Shown: positions 37,690-49,475 of the stretch, one piece after another | How the letters are laid out: each line of letters begins with the position of its first letter | Position numbering within the stretch: position 1 is the stretch's first letter | Origin: Melampsora larici-populina 98AG31 | Lineage: Eukaryota > Basidiomycota > Pucciniomycetes > Pucciniales > Melampsoraceae | Length of the DNA stretch: 64,000 nt | Reading direction: 5' to 3' | Assembly: GCF_000204055.1 (NCBI RefSeq) | Contig: NW_006768831.1 | Location: forward strand, 326,720-390,719 | Position numbers and translations under genes: made by a program | The notes under the pieces: model-generated | Seen by the model: only the letters and a program-made list of their open reading frames with translations | What the model was told of the DNA's origin: nothing | Databases searched by the model: none

Positions 37690-38075
37690 CCACCTCCTTC
37701 CTTAAATTGGGGGACGAGTGGTTAGCAAATAGCGGGTCCAAAAAAAAAAAAAAAAGATAAATCCTCAACACACATTCAAGACAATATCATCCTCCTAAAC
37801 AGGTTTGGATAAGATAACTAAGTCGAATGTCAATGTTAATGCATATTAGAGCGGTGTCAAGATTGGTAAACAATCAATGACGAGACATACACGCCTAAAC
37901 TTCCCTTTCCTTCCACCTTAGATTGGGGATGAGTCTGCGGGGTTAGGATGTCACTGTTGCTCGATTCCCTGCATTTATAGGTTATCTAGAGAAAAGTCGC
38001 GAGTGGTAAACACCCCCGACAGAACACACAATCCCTAGGATTCTTACCTTCCACCTTAGATTGGGGATGAGTAAG
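37690..38075 (+). repeat. Three related blocks in the LINE 3' UTR
   Basis: Blocks at about 37698-37719, 37909-37934 and 38047-38072 share CCTTCCACCTTAGATTGGGG followed by a GAGT core; the first is diverged. Two are followed by internal A-runs (about 37740-37755 and 38108-38119). Confidence 0.75.
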
Positions 38076-38262
38076 CAAACTATATTGTCACTGTTAATCT
38101 CTCTCTCAAAAAAAAAAAGAAGATAGCTATCAAATTGCGTAACGATCAAAAGACCCTTCTTACTCTTGTTACCGACTAGAGGACTGATTTTCTGGTGTAC
38201 TAGTCATATATTTGCATATTTCCTTGTTCAGATAGTGTAACATGCAATTAAGCAAAAATACA

Positions 38263-38313
<51 letters not shown>

Positions 38314-38316
38314 AAA

Positions 38317-38328
38317 GATATCGAGTGA
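38317..38328. repeat. LINE target-site duplication, 3' copy
   Basis: GATATCGAGTGA after the A-tail, identical to 32384-32395. Confidence 0.9.
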
Positions 38329-38359
38329 TCAAGTACCATTCAAGTCCATATTATTGATC

Positions 38360-40533
38360 ATGTCACCATCAAATCCCAAAGATCAATTCAAATCAGGTGT
38401 TATAGCTTTCAGAAAACAACAATTCTCAGATGCAATCATTCATTTCGATCAGGCACTCAATCAAAACTCAAACCATGAAACTTCATTCGAAATCAAACTA
38501 CTCGATAGTCGTGCTGCAGCCAAAGAAAAGTTAAAAGATTTCAAAGGTGCTTTACTCGATGCTAAACGTGTTATAGACCTTTGTCCTGAACTTCCAAAGG
38601 TATCTGTGCTTTATATCACTTTGAAATCATCAAATCATAACCTTCATATTTGCTTACTTTGTCTTGATTTAAGGGTTATATTAGGGCAGCGCGTCTGTTT
38701 CATCAAATTGGAAAACTTTCAGCCTCTATCCAGATGTACGATCGTGCTTTGGCAAAAAGTTCAAAAACAGATGATCCTGGTTCATCCTCAGTTGAGGCGA
38801 GTTAAGAATATAGACTTTCTTCACCTCTAATCGATTTCCTTGACACGCGTTCTTTGGCGTAATGATTCTTAGGCTCTCAAAGATGAACGTGAAAATGTGC
38901 GAAAGTTGGAAAAGGTCCAAGCAAATCTTGGACAAGTAAGTGTATTGATCTAATCTCTAACTCAACAAGCCTTTGACTATCTTTCTGACTGGATGATCAT
39001 TAAATTTGGCGATAGTTAAAGTCACCTATCAATTATCTCGGACGTTTACCTTTTGAACTTTTCCTACAAGTGATCAACTATCTCGACGACCCAACACGTT
39101 TTATATGTATGCGCGTTTGTTCTTCATGGCGCTCAGTAATTTATCAAACTGCAAAGTTCTGGACGTCCCTTACGCTTCAATTCAAGACTAAAAAACCAAC
39201 AACAAAGCTTAAATACTGGCTTTCAAGATTAGAAGGATCATCTTACAAACTAGAGTCAATCACCATCCTCTATAGTGACACTTGGCCTTTATCGGAACTT
39301 CTTTCTGTTTTCAAAACATTAATATCTAAAGAAATACAACATCTCAAGAATTTCACTTTTGTGGAAGATCGAATCATGTATGAATTCCCGGAATTCACTA
39401 GGATGTTGAATCATTTGATCGAATATTTGATGACCACCTCGACTAGCTTATGTACCTTGGAAATCAAGACCTCCATAGTCATTTACTGTCCTATTACTTT
39501 CTCTAGCTTTTTGATCCAATTCCCAGATCTGATTCAATTAAGGGTCATTGCTGGAAAACGTGGAAATACGGTACCCATGCAGTGCGAGGCGCTACATCGA
39601 TCACCACCTCCTTCTCGTGTTCGCAAGCTTGATTCGGAAGACGCGGATAATCTGGAAAAACAGGACGACTCGCCCCAAAATCTACCTCAACTTCAAAACC
39701 TTGCCTTGCAAGGTATCGTCTTTGCTGACCATCCCGCGGATCCGGTTCAGTTGGAATCTTTGCGAGTGCTCGCTTTACCTGGACGTTCTTCGCTTCCAGA
39801 TCATGCTCGAGCTTACACTTCCCTCATCGATCTCACTCGTCTTCCACAACTTGAACAGCTTGTCTTCGGTAGCAGCAACCCAAGGGAAAATGTTGTTGGT
39901 TATGCTGACTCGGACTGGACAGGTTGCTTAGCGCTACCAAATCTTAAACACATGACCATCAACCGAACTGTCCAGCCTTTGAGTCACTTTGTCAGTCTAT
40001 CAGACACGGATCAGCCTTTGATGGGACTATTGAATCCAATCGCATCACAGTTGAGTTGTTTGGTTCTCACCGAAGTGGACCCGGTGGCCGGTTTCGGGTT
40101 CTTAACCAAGTTTGCACACGAATTTGTAATGCTTGAATCACTGTCAATCTCTGGTTTACCGATAACCTCACGAAACGAGAATCAATTTGTTCAAATCCTA
40201 ACTACCTTACCTCCTCTCACACATCTTTGTCTCGATCGAACCAATGCAAGTGTTGAAGTGATAAAGGCCATCAAGCCTGAAAAACTCGAGCATTTGGGAC
40301 TAGTGGAATGCGTACGAATCAGTTTCACAGCAATCACCAATTTACTAACTGCTTCTCAACAATCGACGTCAATGCAAAAGTTATCGTATCTCGATCTCAC
40401 CGGCTGTACCTTGATTACCTCACGCCCGGAGAAGATTGAATGGCTAAGGACTCAAGTTGAAAGGGTGTTATGGCAACCAGCAATATTAGGAAAGAAAGAG
40501 AAACATGTAAAGAAACTGATCCTAGATTTTTGA
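38360..40533 (+). CDS. TPR / F-box / LRR protein, Dia2/Pof3-like
   Basis: Probable SCF ubiquitin-ligase substrate receptor. Exons 38360-38599, 38674-38790, 38873-38935 and 39016-40533 give 645 residues. The N-terminus has TPR motifs (residues about 5-115: FKSGVIAFRKQQFSDAIIHF, RAAAKEKLKDFKGALLDAKR, IQMYDRALAKS). Then comes an F-box (about 145-185: GRLPFELFLQVINYLDDPTRF...VCSSWR) and leucine-rich repeats to the end. TPR+F-box+LRR is the order in S. cerevisiae Dia2 and S. pombe Pof3, which act at replication forks to remove CMG helicase; that role is inferred from architecture. The exon 2 donor (GTTGAG at 38791) was chosen because it alone keeps the frame. The LINE ends 31 bp before this start codon, so it has probably replaced most of the promoter. 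Confidence 0.85.
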
Positions 40534-42151
40534 ATGATACCATTAAAGAAACATGTCAAATATTGACACAGGGGATTTGGTCCGACCTCATGTACTAGTA
40601 TGCTTCAATTTTATTTATATCTGATTTCCTTGATCGTAATCATATTCGTGAATCAATTAGTGAGAAATTTATAGAGTTTTACCATTAGTAGTGCATGATC
40701 ATCTTGTAAAGACACTTGTGTATAAGCCTAGACATGCATAACATATATAATTATGTAATATCATTTGTACCATAGTGTTCTGTTGTGAGAGGTCTATTCA
40801 GGTTCTACTCCCTGAGAAGCGATGCTATGAATTTTGCAATTCATATGGGTTGTGATTTAAAACACTGATGAGGTATACCCAGACAACCAAGTTCTGAAGC
40901 TTTTGTTGAAATTAGAAAGCCTACCTTTAGGAAATAGTCTATGGCTCATGATAATCTACTAGTACAGCAGCTCTCCCTTGAGTGAAAGAACATAATATCC
41001 TGTTTAGTCCATCGCTTGATCCAGATTATGCTCTGAACGTAAATGATATCCACTTAGGCAGAGGATTTCTTGTCTCACTCAGTGTTGTTCAAAAACGTCA
41101 GATGCTATGGTTTGAAGCTGAATCACATGCAATCATGAGGGGATATAATATATATTACGATAGAAACAAACCAGTTTTATTTAAAATCTTGCAAGGAGTG
41201 TGTTGTTCGGACCTTGAAACCGTATCACAATCATTATTCGACAACCGGTGATTGGAGCGAGGCTGATTGCTTTCTCCGCATGCTATGTAGTTAGGATTCC
41301 GGGTTGTGTTCTTGGTTTGGGTTTATTATTACTGAAGTCTACAGCTTGAGTTTCCCGGGTGTCTTCATAGTCTCTAGCACCCGACCCCCAGCCGTGCCCT
41401 AAATTCGCGCCGTCCCGATCTGTCACACGGAGAGTTAGGGAAGGGTTTGACTGCGATGAGGTAACAAACTTGACCCGTCCCTCTCTCGCTCGCCGACTTG
41501 TGAGGTGAAAAGAAATCTAGAGGACGAGTCGCGATAGAAAGAATTTCACTAACGATTAGTTTCACTAGGGAGATTACATTTTCACCTTCATGCAATTGTC
41601 ACAAATCAATTGTTTCGGTAAATTTCCCCAACGACCAGTTTCACTATGTAATTTTTGTATTCGGAAGATGGTTTTGGCAACCTCAAAGGATTCCGTATTT
41701 TGCTATAAATCATTCCAAGTGGATTGTCACTCTGCCATCTCTCTTCCATATCAGTCTATCACTTGCTTGAATCAGTTCACCATATTTTACTATCCACACT
41801 CGTTTTTGACTTCCTTTGATAATTTTTTTTTGTGGGTTTAGGACAGCATGTCAGTACTTTTTGGATACTTTCTTGACAGAACACAGATAAGCTGAACCAA
41901 AATACAATTCCCCAGCTCAACAGATAGTTCGCGCGATCCATTCTACGGGCACATCCAATTACCTTTACCCTGCTCATATTGTTCAGCATCATACCCCAAT
42001 CAAACCAAAGGTTCCTTGTTAGTTATTGTTCTTGAAAGTGGGTCAGATTTGATCAAACATAACTAATACAGATTACTCATATGTTCTCTTTAGTTTCAGA
42101 GTGCTACAATGATAGGTGTCCAATTGCAAAAAATCATTCTCTTAAGCTCAG

Positions 42152-42747
42152 TAGGGACTGGGCGAAGCGCTGCAAAAATCCAATTCAACCGTAGTTGAAA
42201 TACTATCGCAAGCAATCCAGCCCCTGTTGAATCAATATCAAAATTCCCTATTTTTATTAGTCAACTTCATGAGACTAAAAAAAATAGGGTGGCGCATAGC
42301 CGGTTGCCATCATCTGATGGGCTCTCCAATCCAAAACTTCCTACTCCTCAGCCAAAAGCCTTAGGCTGACCGCATCAGGATTGCCTGATATACCTTTCAC
42401 AGATAAGGCTGTGGCCCTGAGCTCTCCGGTGGTGGTGCCCACGGGGGAGCCCGAAAAGGAAGTTTGTACCTTTGGGTTGGGGTCCTCATGAAGAACCCCT
42501 TGCAAGATAGACGTTGGAACATCCTATAGAAGTTGAGCAAGCAATCGGGTCTGTGGGAATATGGCCTTGGGAATGAACCCGGACTCAGCTTTGTCATCCC
42601 AATGAGATTTTGAACGGGGCACTTGGACATGCGAAAGGTCAGTGATATGTTCCTCCTGTTTAAATCTCTTCGGACAACTTCCTTGCTATACTTGCGCTAA
42701 TTCAGGTGGCAAAATCCTGTGCTCGTCCGAACTTCGCCCAGTCCCTA
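42152..42747. mobile_element. Possible MITE bounded by 16-bp inverted repeats
   Basis: TAGGGACTGGGCGAAG at 42152-42167 and its exact reverse complement at 42732-42747; CTCA lies just outside both arms. No target duplication was identified. Confidence 0.35.
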
Positions 42748-42978
42748 GTATTGAGTCTTTCAATCATCCCAACCATTTGCGAATTTTCAGAAGACTCAAT
42801 GGAAATCATGGGCTTCTCCAGAATTAGACCCACTGAACTCGAAGACGAACACAACCGGCCCCCTGCTGAATTCAAATGCGGCTCAGTACTGTGCAAAGAT
42901 AGCTCGGCATGCAAAGCTAACGGATGCAACTATGGTTGTAATGTCGGGGCTGGTAGCTGCAACGGATTACTTTATTGA
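42706..42978 (+). CDS. Short Cys-rich ORF, doubtful
   Basis: A 90-codon ORF whose C-terminal 35 residues have a C-x4-C-x5-C-x4-C-x3-C-x6-C spacing (from FKCGSVLC to GSCNGL), reminiscent of small Cys-rich secreted proteins. There is no clear signal peptide, and its 5' part overlaps the right arm of the inverted repeat at 42732-42747. It may be an exon of an unresolved gene or chance. Confidence 0.2.
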   Translation: MAKSCARPNFAQSLVLSLSIIPTICEFSEDSMEIMGFSRIRPTELEDEHNRPPAEFKCGSVLCKDSSACKANGCNYGCNVGAGSCNGLLY

Positions 42979-43437
42979 CCTGTTGCATCAAGCACACCAC
43001 GGGGTAAGTGGGACGTGCCGAAAGCCGGGCTGAGACCGGTTTTTGACACATTCGAGGTTGGCACAAGGTGTTAACAAAACGGAATATGTGAAAGGGGAGT
43101 GAAATCTCAGCATCTGGGAACGCAAGCAGCTACTCTAAAAAGATCACCAACAAAACCCAGCTACACATCAAACTCACCCCAACGGGTCGAGTGAGAGGTT
43201 AGCGATGTATGGCTATGTTTCGTTTCAGTCTCTTTCCTTTTTGTTGTCCGTCCTTTCTTCCTCATCTATTTCAAATTATCAAAATTGTAATTGACGAATA
43301 TTATAATAGTAGTATAAATTTTGACTAAACTTGCTTCATCATTATTCCTTATTATAGTACAAGTTATTCAAAATCAGTCATTCAGACTTAGTTTATTATC
43401 AGTTTCAATTTTTATTTTTTATTTCGTCCATTCGAAT

Positions 43438-45320
43438 ATGCAAAATGATCAACCTTTATCATCTGAAGAAATTAATTCCGCTAATAGGGCGACAAGCCTT
43501 TACCAAAAACTCAAGTCTATTCTCTTTGATTACGACAAAGCGAATGGCAGTAGAGTCATTCCCATGCGAGTCCTCTGCGGGCTGTTCGCTGAAGTCTACC
43601 CTCCGACAGACCAAAAATTGCAGCTATGGATTTACAATTTCTCCGTCTTTGGGAGAGCCGCCGTGGAACTCGACTCTAAAGCGGGACGTCCACTTTACCA
43701 GCTCGTGGGCAAAAACCACATATGGCCAAATTCCGTCAGAAGCCTTATGGAAGCTGAGCCAGCGATTCTTAGCACTCAGTGCGCCTTCGGAAGGCCATTG
43801 GAAGGTGAAATCAATTGCTCGGTCTCTAACAAAAAACTCTTGGACATTGCCAAGGCCAGCTCAGCGGCGAGACATGGTGCCAACCCCGTTCCTTCATCCT
43901 CTCAACAAAAGGGTAAAGGCCGTCAATCGAGAAGTCCTCGTAAATCCAGGAGCCCTCGTCGTCACTCTCAGCAATCCAGCCCAGAGCTCCGTTCCCGCCA
44001 CAGCCCAGAAAGACATTGCCAGGCTAGCCAAGATCTTTGTCGACATTTCTCAAGGAGTCCCCTCGACGTCAATTTGGCTCAACTAACCAGTACGGCTCCT
44101 CTCCATCATCACCAGAAACTTCCCGTAGACGGGGTATAAGTCCAGCCAGGTCAACCGGGAGATCCCCGAGCCCCAGGCACAGATCCAGAAAAGATTACAG
44201 CCCCAGGCCTTCACACTCTTCTAGCAGAGTCTCCCCACCACGTAGAGAATTTCCTGCCTCATCATCCAGTAGAAGAACACGCTTCAAAGGATCTCCAGAT
44301 AGAACCCCTCAAGTACCTCTGTTGGACCGCATCAACATGTCTATTTTCAACCGCTTTGGCAAAGAAGATCCCCCGTCTTGCAGCCAGGAAAAAAGATGCA
44401 GAATTTCTTCTTCTCCAGAATATAACCCCAAAGGTATTCAATTTGAAAAAGCCTTTCAAACGTTTGTCAGCTCAGCTAGAAAATCATCAAAAAAGTTCGC
44501 CTTTCAATCAGCAGAAGAAGAACCGCAAGACAAAATCATTGATACCATTGCTAGAGAAATCAAACAAATCAAGGTCAAATATAAAGATGATATCAAGAGG
44601 GAAACAGAACTCTTTGAAGCTAGCCCAGCAAAGCCAGACCAATGGCCATATTCCCAGATTAAAGACCTCTTGGAGTATAAATTTGTGGACCTGGAAAAAG
44701 TCTATGCGGATATATATGGCAAACCGGGAGCCATCAAGATGATCAAAATCAATGAGTCTAAGGATTTGGAGTTTGATGAGAAGATCAAAGGTGCCCCCAT
44801 CCTTGACAAAAGCAATTGGCATCACCTTGTCTCTCTCCTTAGCGCTACTTACCAGGCGGCCTTTCCCCCAGCTAAGAAAAATATCAAAAGTTACTTCGAG
44901 TACATTCTGGAATTGGCCAGCGATCCTTCGACAGGCATCCACTGGATCGATGTTCGAGACTTTGACTCGGTGCTACGCCTTCAATTCTCTCGTCACTCCT
45001 GGATTGCGTTCGGCGATTGGACCAACCCCAAACTTAAGTACCTCGAGAACAAAATCTTATTCAGCAAAATTAGTCGAATTAATGAAGGAGCTGAGATCAT
45101 TAAGACACAAACTCACCAACCAAAGGCATCGTCTTTGAAAACCCAGTTGTCGTCATGGTCAAACCCTAAACAAAAACCCACCACACCAAAGCCCAAAAAA
45201 TCTAGGCTTAATTTTTCCTACGAAATCAACGACACCAGTTTGTGGAAGATGGATGAGGACGGTGACTGCAAGCAACAACATCAAGTATGCAACAAAGTGG
45301 GATGCAATGCCGATCATTGA
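43438..45320 (+). pseudogene. DIRS-like ORF1 (gag-like), frameshifted
   Basis: The frame from the ATG at 43438 encodes an N-terminal domain (MQNDQPLSSEEINSANRATS onward), then an RS-rich tract (RSPRKSRSPRRHS). It runs out at 44139. The protein continues in another frame from about 44037 to 45320 with a second RS/SP-rich tract, a conserved alpha-helical domain and a C-terminal Cys/His cluster (CKQQHQVCNKVGCNADH). The two frames overlap by about 100 nt; one indel or a programmed shift would join them. Role: RNA binding and packaging of the element (family knowledge). Confidence 0.7.
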
Positions 45321-46386
45321 GGAGGCATCACACACCAATAGACCTAACGCACGAAAATTCCTCAGGAATTTAGAATTGGAAGAAGACGCCTCCCACTATT
45401 CCTCATCTGTAAACTTCTCTTTAGACGCCAAACCGTTACCATCAGCTCCTCCACTCGATTCAGATCCCTTAGCAGCTTACGCAATACAAAAAAGTCCAGA
45501 CATCTTTAAAGTCGTATGCCCAATCAAAGCGTCCAGAATTAGAACCCTCACAGCCTCACATCCCAATCAGCTGTTTGTTGAGTCAATACTGAAGGGTGTC
45601 TCAGAAGGCTTTTGGCCCATGTCTTCCTTACCCTCTGACAAAACCGTGAAGCACAACAATCACGTTCACACCCCAGAGGGTCTGGCGATTCTGCGAAAAA
45701 CAAGAGACAAGGAAGTCAAATTAGGGAGATTTTCAGAAGGATTTCATTCACCATTCAGGGGCATGAAGACCGCTCCTCTATGCTTGGCAACAAACAAGAA
45801 TTCCGGAAAAACTCAAATGTGTACCAACATGAGCTACGGAAATCCGGGGCCCAACGAGCTCATCAACAGAAACCAAATCCGAATAAAGCTTGATTCAATC
45901 CCCTCTTTCATCCCGTCATTACTACATTTGAAAAAGCAGCACAGTATTCCTTCTATTGAAAACACCAAATTCATCTAGACTCGAAAACAGAGGCCAAGGC
46001 CCAGGAAAATTCTGATATGGAAATCAGACATGGACTCAGCATTCTGGATTCTAGGGATGCATTGTCAGTGGCAACTTCGCCAGGCAATCCGCATAGACGA
46101 CATGAATCACATAGACCGTTGCGTAAATTTTGGATGCGCCAGCTCCCCCAAAATATGGTGCAGTTTCTTTTTGCTCATCTTATGGATTGCATTCTACGAG
46201 CTAGGAATCAAGGGTATCAACTCCTATATGGACGATTCCTGGGGAGCCTGCTGCACAGAGGAGGTGGTCTCCTTGAAAGCTCACCTGATTCCACTTAATC
46301 AAGCCAAATTCCTCAGCCTATTCGACTTCCTGGGAATCCCTTGGGCTTGGGAGAAGCAAATTTGGGGAGCTAAACTGGAGGTCATT
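45253..46386 (+). pseudogene. DIRS-like reverse transcriptase, N-terminal part
   Basis: The RT frame starts within the end of ORF1. Motifs: HPNQLFVESILKGVSEGFWP, a NMSYGNPGPNELI block in place of the family VDHSAG-type block, then CVNFGCASSPKIW and the active site YMDDSWG near 46227. A TAG at 45976-45978 breaks the frame between these. The frame is cut at the codon for I in LEVI by the CACTA-like element; the coding continues in frame after it at 48684. Confidence 0.75.
46384..46386. repeat. CACTA-like target duplication ATT, left copy
   Basis: ATT directly before the left inverted repeat; same triplet at 48684-48686. The RT frame reads through if the element and one ATT are taken out. Confidence 0.8.
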
Positions 46387-48683
46387 CACAGCCCCCAATC
46401 ACAAGTGACTGGCAGCCCAGTACATCCGATGACCTCAATATGTTCTTAAATTGTTTTTAGTTTTTTTTAAGATGTTTTCAATATGTTGTGTACCATGTCT
46501 CAACCAGTTATCATAGAGATCTTCTCCAGTCATCATACAAATGCTGATCAGTCACTGGCAAGATCTCAACTGAGTGTTGAACAAGTGTTTGACAGCTATG
46601 GAAGCTCCACATCCATAACTCTCACATTCCTTTCAAGAGTGATTGAATGATCAGAGTAGCTCTAGCATGTCAGGCCAAGGTGACACCCTTGATGGAAACA
46701 CCCAGTTTGCTTTTGGATAATTTAACTGACAGCCAACTTGCTGCACAAAAAACAGAAATCAGTGGATGTCTCCATTTCAACATCTGACCTATCAAGATCG
46801 TTGTCCCATGACTAGAACAGCAGGGCAAGTCTTTACTTAAACCGCGATCACACCATTTGCACAAAGCTAGATCCGCAGCACCGTTGGACCTTCATAACTT
46901 CCCATTGTCTTCAGGTGGATCTGACCGCACAATCAAAGGGAAGAAGCGCGCAAGAGTGGAACAATCTCCAACACCCCCACCACCTGTACCTGCTATTGTT
47001 CCATCAGTCACCCCCTATGAACTGGATTTGCTTCAGCACTGCCTTGAACATGCCATTGCCCCCTCTTGGACCACTCGACCCAAGCCTAACTTTGGAATGG
47101 CCAGTGCTGGTACCCCCAAAGCAGCAGACTGGCAATATCTATTCAAAGTCTATATAGTACTTGCTTGGGTACCACATTTCAGCTCTGGAGAGGCTGGAGA
47201 GACCTCTTCCAAAATACTTGACTGCCTCCTGCAGCTCATTCAGATTGGTAACATATGTACTTTGTGATCTTTCAAAAGTGGTGACGGAGAAAAGCTCACG
47301 GAGTTGGTTGAAAAGCACCAAGCAATCCTTGGGGATGGATGGCCCCATATGATGAAAAAGCCCAATTTGCATTTTGCTGAACACATAGGCTCCATTTCAA
47401 CACTTCTTGGGCCGCCTGCTTATATGGCTAGCTGGGCAGGTGAGCGGATCATTGGTAGCCTAGTTGCAGCACGTAAAAATGGCAAGAAGGGTATGTCTTT
47501 ATCTCAAAATTGGGCATATAAACACTCAGCTGAAGTCCTTTTTCCATGACTAGAACGGCAGGGCGAGTCGTTACTTCAGCACTATTCCAGACGTAGCTTC
47601 TTCCAAGCCATGATCAATAACAATCACACCGCCTTTGAGAATGATTCTATTATTGGAGAATACCTCTTAAGAAAGCGTCAGACATCGTGGAAAGAAAGAC
47701 AACTCAGTCCTATTGCCTTTGAGACCCTTCGAAAAAATGGTCATATAGGGGCAGAGTACACTGCACGCTCAAAATTTGATGTGACCACAAGGATCCTCAT
47801 TTTGAACAAGCCACATAGCACTTACAAGAAGACACCTGGAAATAGCTACATCTCATATTTCCACAACTCATGTAAAAGGAAAGGCTGTATCACGGATATT
47901 ATCAAGCTTCCCAATTCTGAACATCCACTCCTTGTTGTCAATTCATTGATACCTCTTTCTGATGATGACAAATGCAAAAGTCCGTACTATTCTTTGCCAG
48001 ACTTGCTGAATGCCTCAGTGCTATATGACAAGCATGGAGGATATCATGTCATTGAGTGCAACAAGGTCATTGGGCAGCTAGTTGTCATCAAGAATGAAAA
48101 AGGGACTTTTGAAATTCAAAGCAAAACACTCTCAACAGTTGAATTGATGAATCTGGTGAGTTTTGAATTGATTGGGATTTTTGCTTTTGACTGACTTTTG
48201 TGGTTTGACCAGGGATTTGTGCAAGGCAAAGATGAGGATGATAGCATGGATATGGATGGATGATTGCTGCTGAACGGTCATAGGATGATGTAAATGGTCT
48301 GACCCAGGGTATCCATTCTGTTTGAACACTCTTGATTTGTAGATGATGCCAATTTGTATCTATGATTTTGAGAGGCATTATATCTGGACTTCACCTGTGC
48401 TGCTGGAAAGGATGCATATGGGGAATTGATTATGTCAGCTCATTATGACTCATATATATATTCAAGATCAGGTTAACCACTTGTGGAGATATGGTCCATG
48501 CCTAGTCAAGAACATTACAATGACCAGTCAAGATATATGTGATAACTGGTCAACCAAAAACTTGTCAAAGACTGTGCAATGTTAGTTCAACAACCTATTC
48601 AAAACAAATTGAAAACAAATTGAAAACTTGTTGAGGTCGCCGGGATGTACTGGGCTGCCAGTCACTTGTGATTGGGGGCTGTG
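46387..48683 (+). mobile_element. CACTA-like (EnSpm) transposon, 2.3 kb, defective
   Basis: Perfect 41-bp terminal inverted repeats starting CACAGCCCCCAATC at both ends (46387-46427 / 48643-48683), with weaker similarity for a further dozen bases. A 3-bp ATT duplication flanks it. Subterminal CCAGTCA/TGACTGG-type motifs cluster near both ends. The ends begin CACAG rather than CACTA. The internal transposase keeps only its later part, so it is non-autonomous. Confidence 0.85.
46677..48263 (+). pseudogene. CACTA-like transposase, C-terminal part
   Basis: Remains of a Tnp2-type fungal CACTA transposase without its DDE catalytic region. Segments: a Pro-rich linker and the ELDLLQHCLEHAIAPSW block (46857-47246), then after a short intron EKHQAILGDGW, MKKPNLHFAEHIG and GPPAYMASWAGERIIGSL (47290-47540), then FFQAMINNNHTAFENDSIIG onward (47576-48155), and a last exon 48213-48263 ending DEDDSMDMDG. 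In-frame TAG codons at about 46817 and 47553 sit in the same short repeated motif. Intron donors GTAACA and GTGAGT are plausible. Confidence 0.65.
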
Positions 48684-49475
48684 ATTGGGCATCTAATCAA
48701 TAGCAATACCATGATCATATCCCTCACCAAAGAAAAGAAATCAGCCCTAGTGGAACAACTCCGATCCTTTGCCTCCTCAACCTCTCAGCCCCTAGTCGAG
48801 TGGCAACGGCTTACAGGCTGAGCAAACTGGGCGTTAAACACCTTTCCGTTAGGTAGATGGTCTCTTCAATCATCCTGGGATAAAATTGCAGGGAATAATA
48901 TGAGAAACACCCACGTCCCCCTTAACAAAGCAACTAAAGAGGACCTATCTTGGCTTGCTGATTCGCTGGAAGCGTGGAACAGCAGACTGATCATGGAATC
49001 CTTCTACTGGGAACTGCATCTGGCAGAAGCTACCTTTTTCTGTGACGCCTGCCCTACGGGCATCGGCATTTGGAATCCACAATCGAACAAAACCTGGGAT
49101 CTGTTCCTTCCCCCACCAGCTTGCGACAATTATTGGGCCAAGCTCTTAGTGGTGGTGTTAGCTATAGACTCAGAGGTGCTGTCAAAAGCGAAGAAGATTC
49201 TGATTCTTACAGACAACAAATCAGTCTGTTATCTGCTTGGATCCCACTCACCAACTGACCTGACGCGTGTACTGTTCAGGCACGCAGTTACAGCAATACT
49301 AGATAATTCTCTCAACGTTGTTGTCAGGCACGTGGCCGGTGAACGAAACGTCATAGCAGACAAACTTTCATGGCAAAAAATCATCTCAGACGAGGGAGCT
49401 CCTCCGACGCGCGTACACAAGACCCTCCCACCCATTCCCAAACACCTCGACGGCGGCATACGTCGAGCAAAGTGA
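48684..49475 (+). pseudogene. DIRS-like RT C-terminus and RNase H
   Basis: Continues the reverse transcriptase after the CACTA-like element (INSNTMIISLTKEKKSALVE, then ANWALNTFPLGRWSLQSSW). A TGA at 48819-48821 breaks it, in a position where the family has an aromatic residue. The RNase H-like domain follows: FFCDACPTGIG, ILILTDNKSVCYLLG and HVAGERNVIADKLSW, keeping the acidic residues expected at the active site. The stop at 49473 lies before the recombinase start at 49610. Confidence 0.72.

Larger units (their letters stand above)
32396..38316 (+). mobile_element. Full-length LINE (APE-RT-RNase H, Tad1/I-like)
   Basis: A 5.9-kb non-LTR retrotransposon. It has a short 5' UTR, ORF1 (32478-33641), ORF2 (33682-37620), a 3' UTR with three related blocks and a 50-nt A-rich tail (38267-38316). 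A perfect 12-bp duplication flanks it. Both ORFs are open, so it may be recent or active. An APE endonuclease and an RNase H domain in one ORF2 fits the Tad1/I group of fungal LINEs (inference). Confidence 0.92.
40534..43437. other. Intergenic / repeat-derived region, no firm gene
   Basis: No supported gene. It contains a 16-bp perfect inverted repeat (42152-42167 / 42732-42747) and a short Cys-rich ORF at 42706-42978. Confidence 0.45.

Noticed and set aside
43445..44086. Third-frame ORF overlapping the gag-like ORF
   Set aside because: Composition is not family-like; the frames from 43438 and from 44037 carry the RS-rich gag-like sequence.
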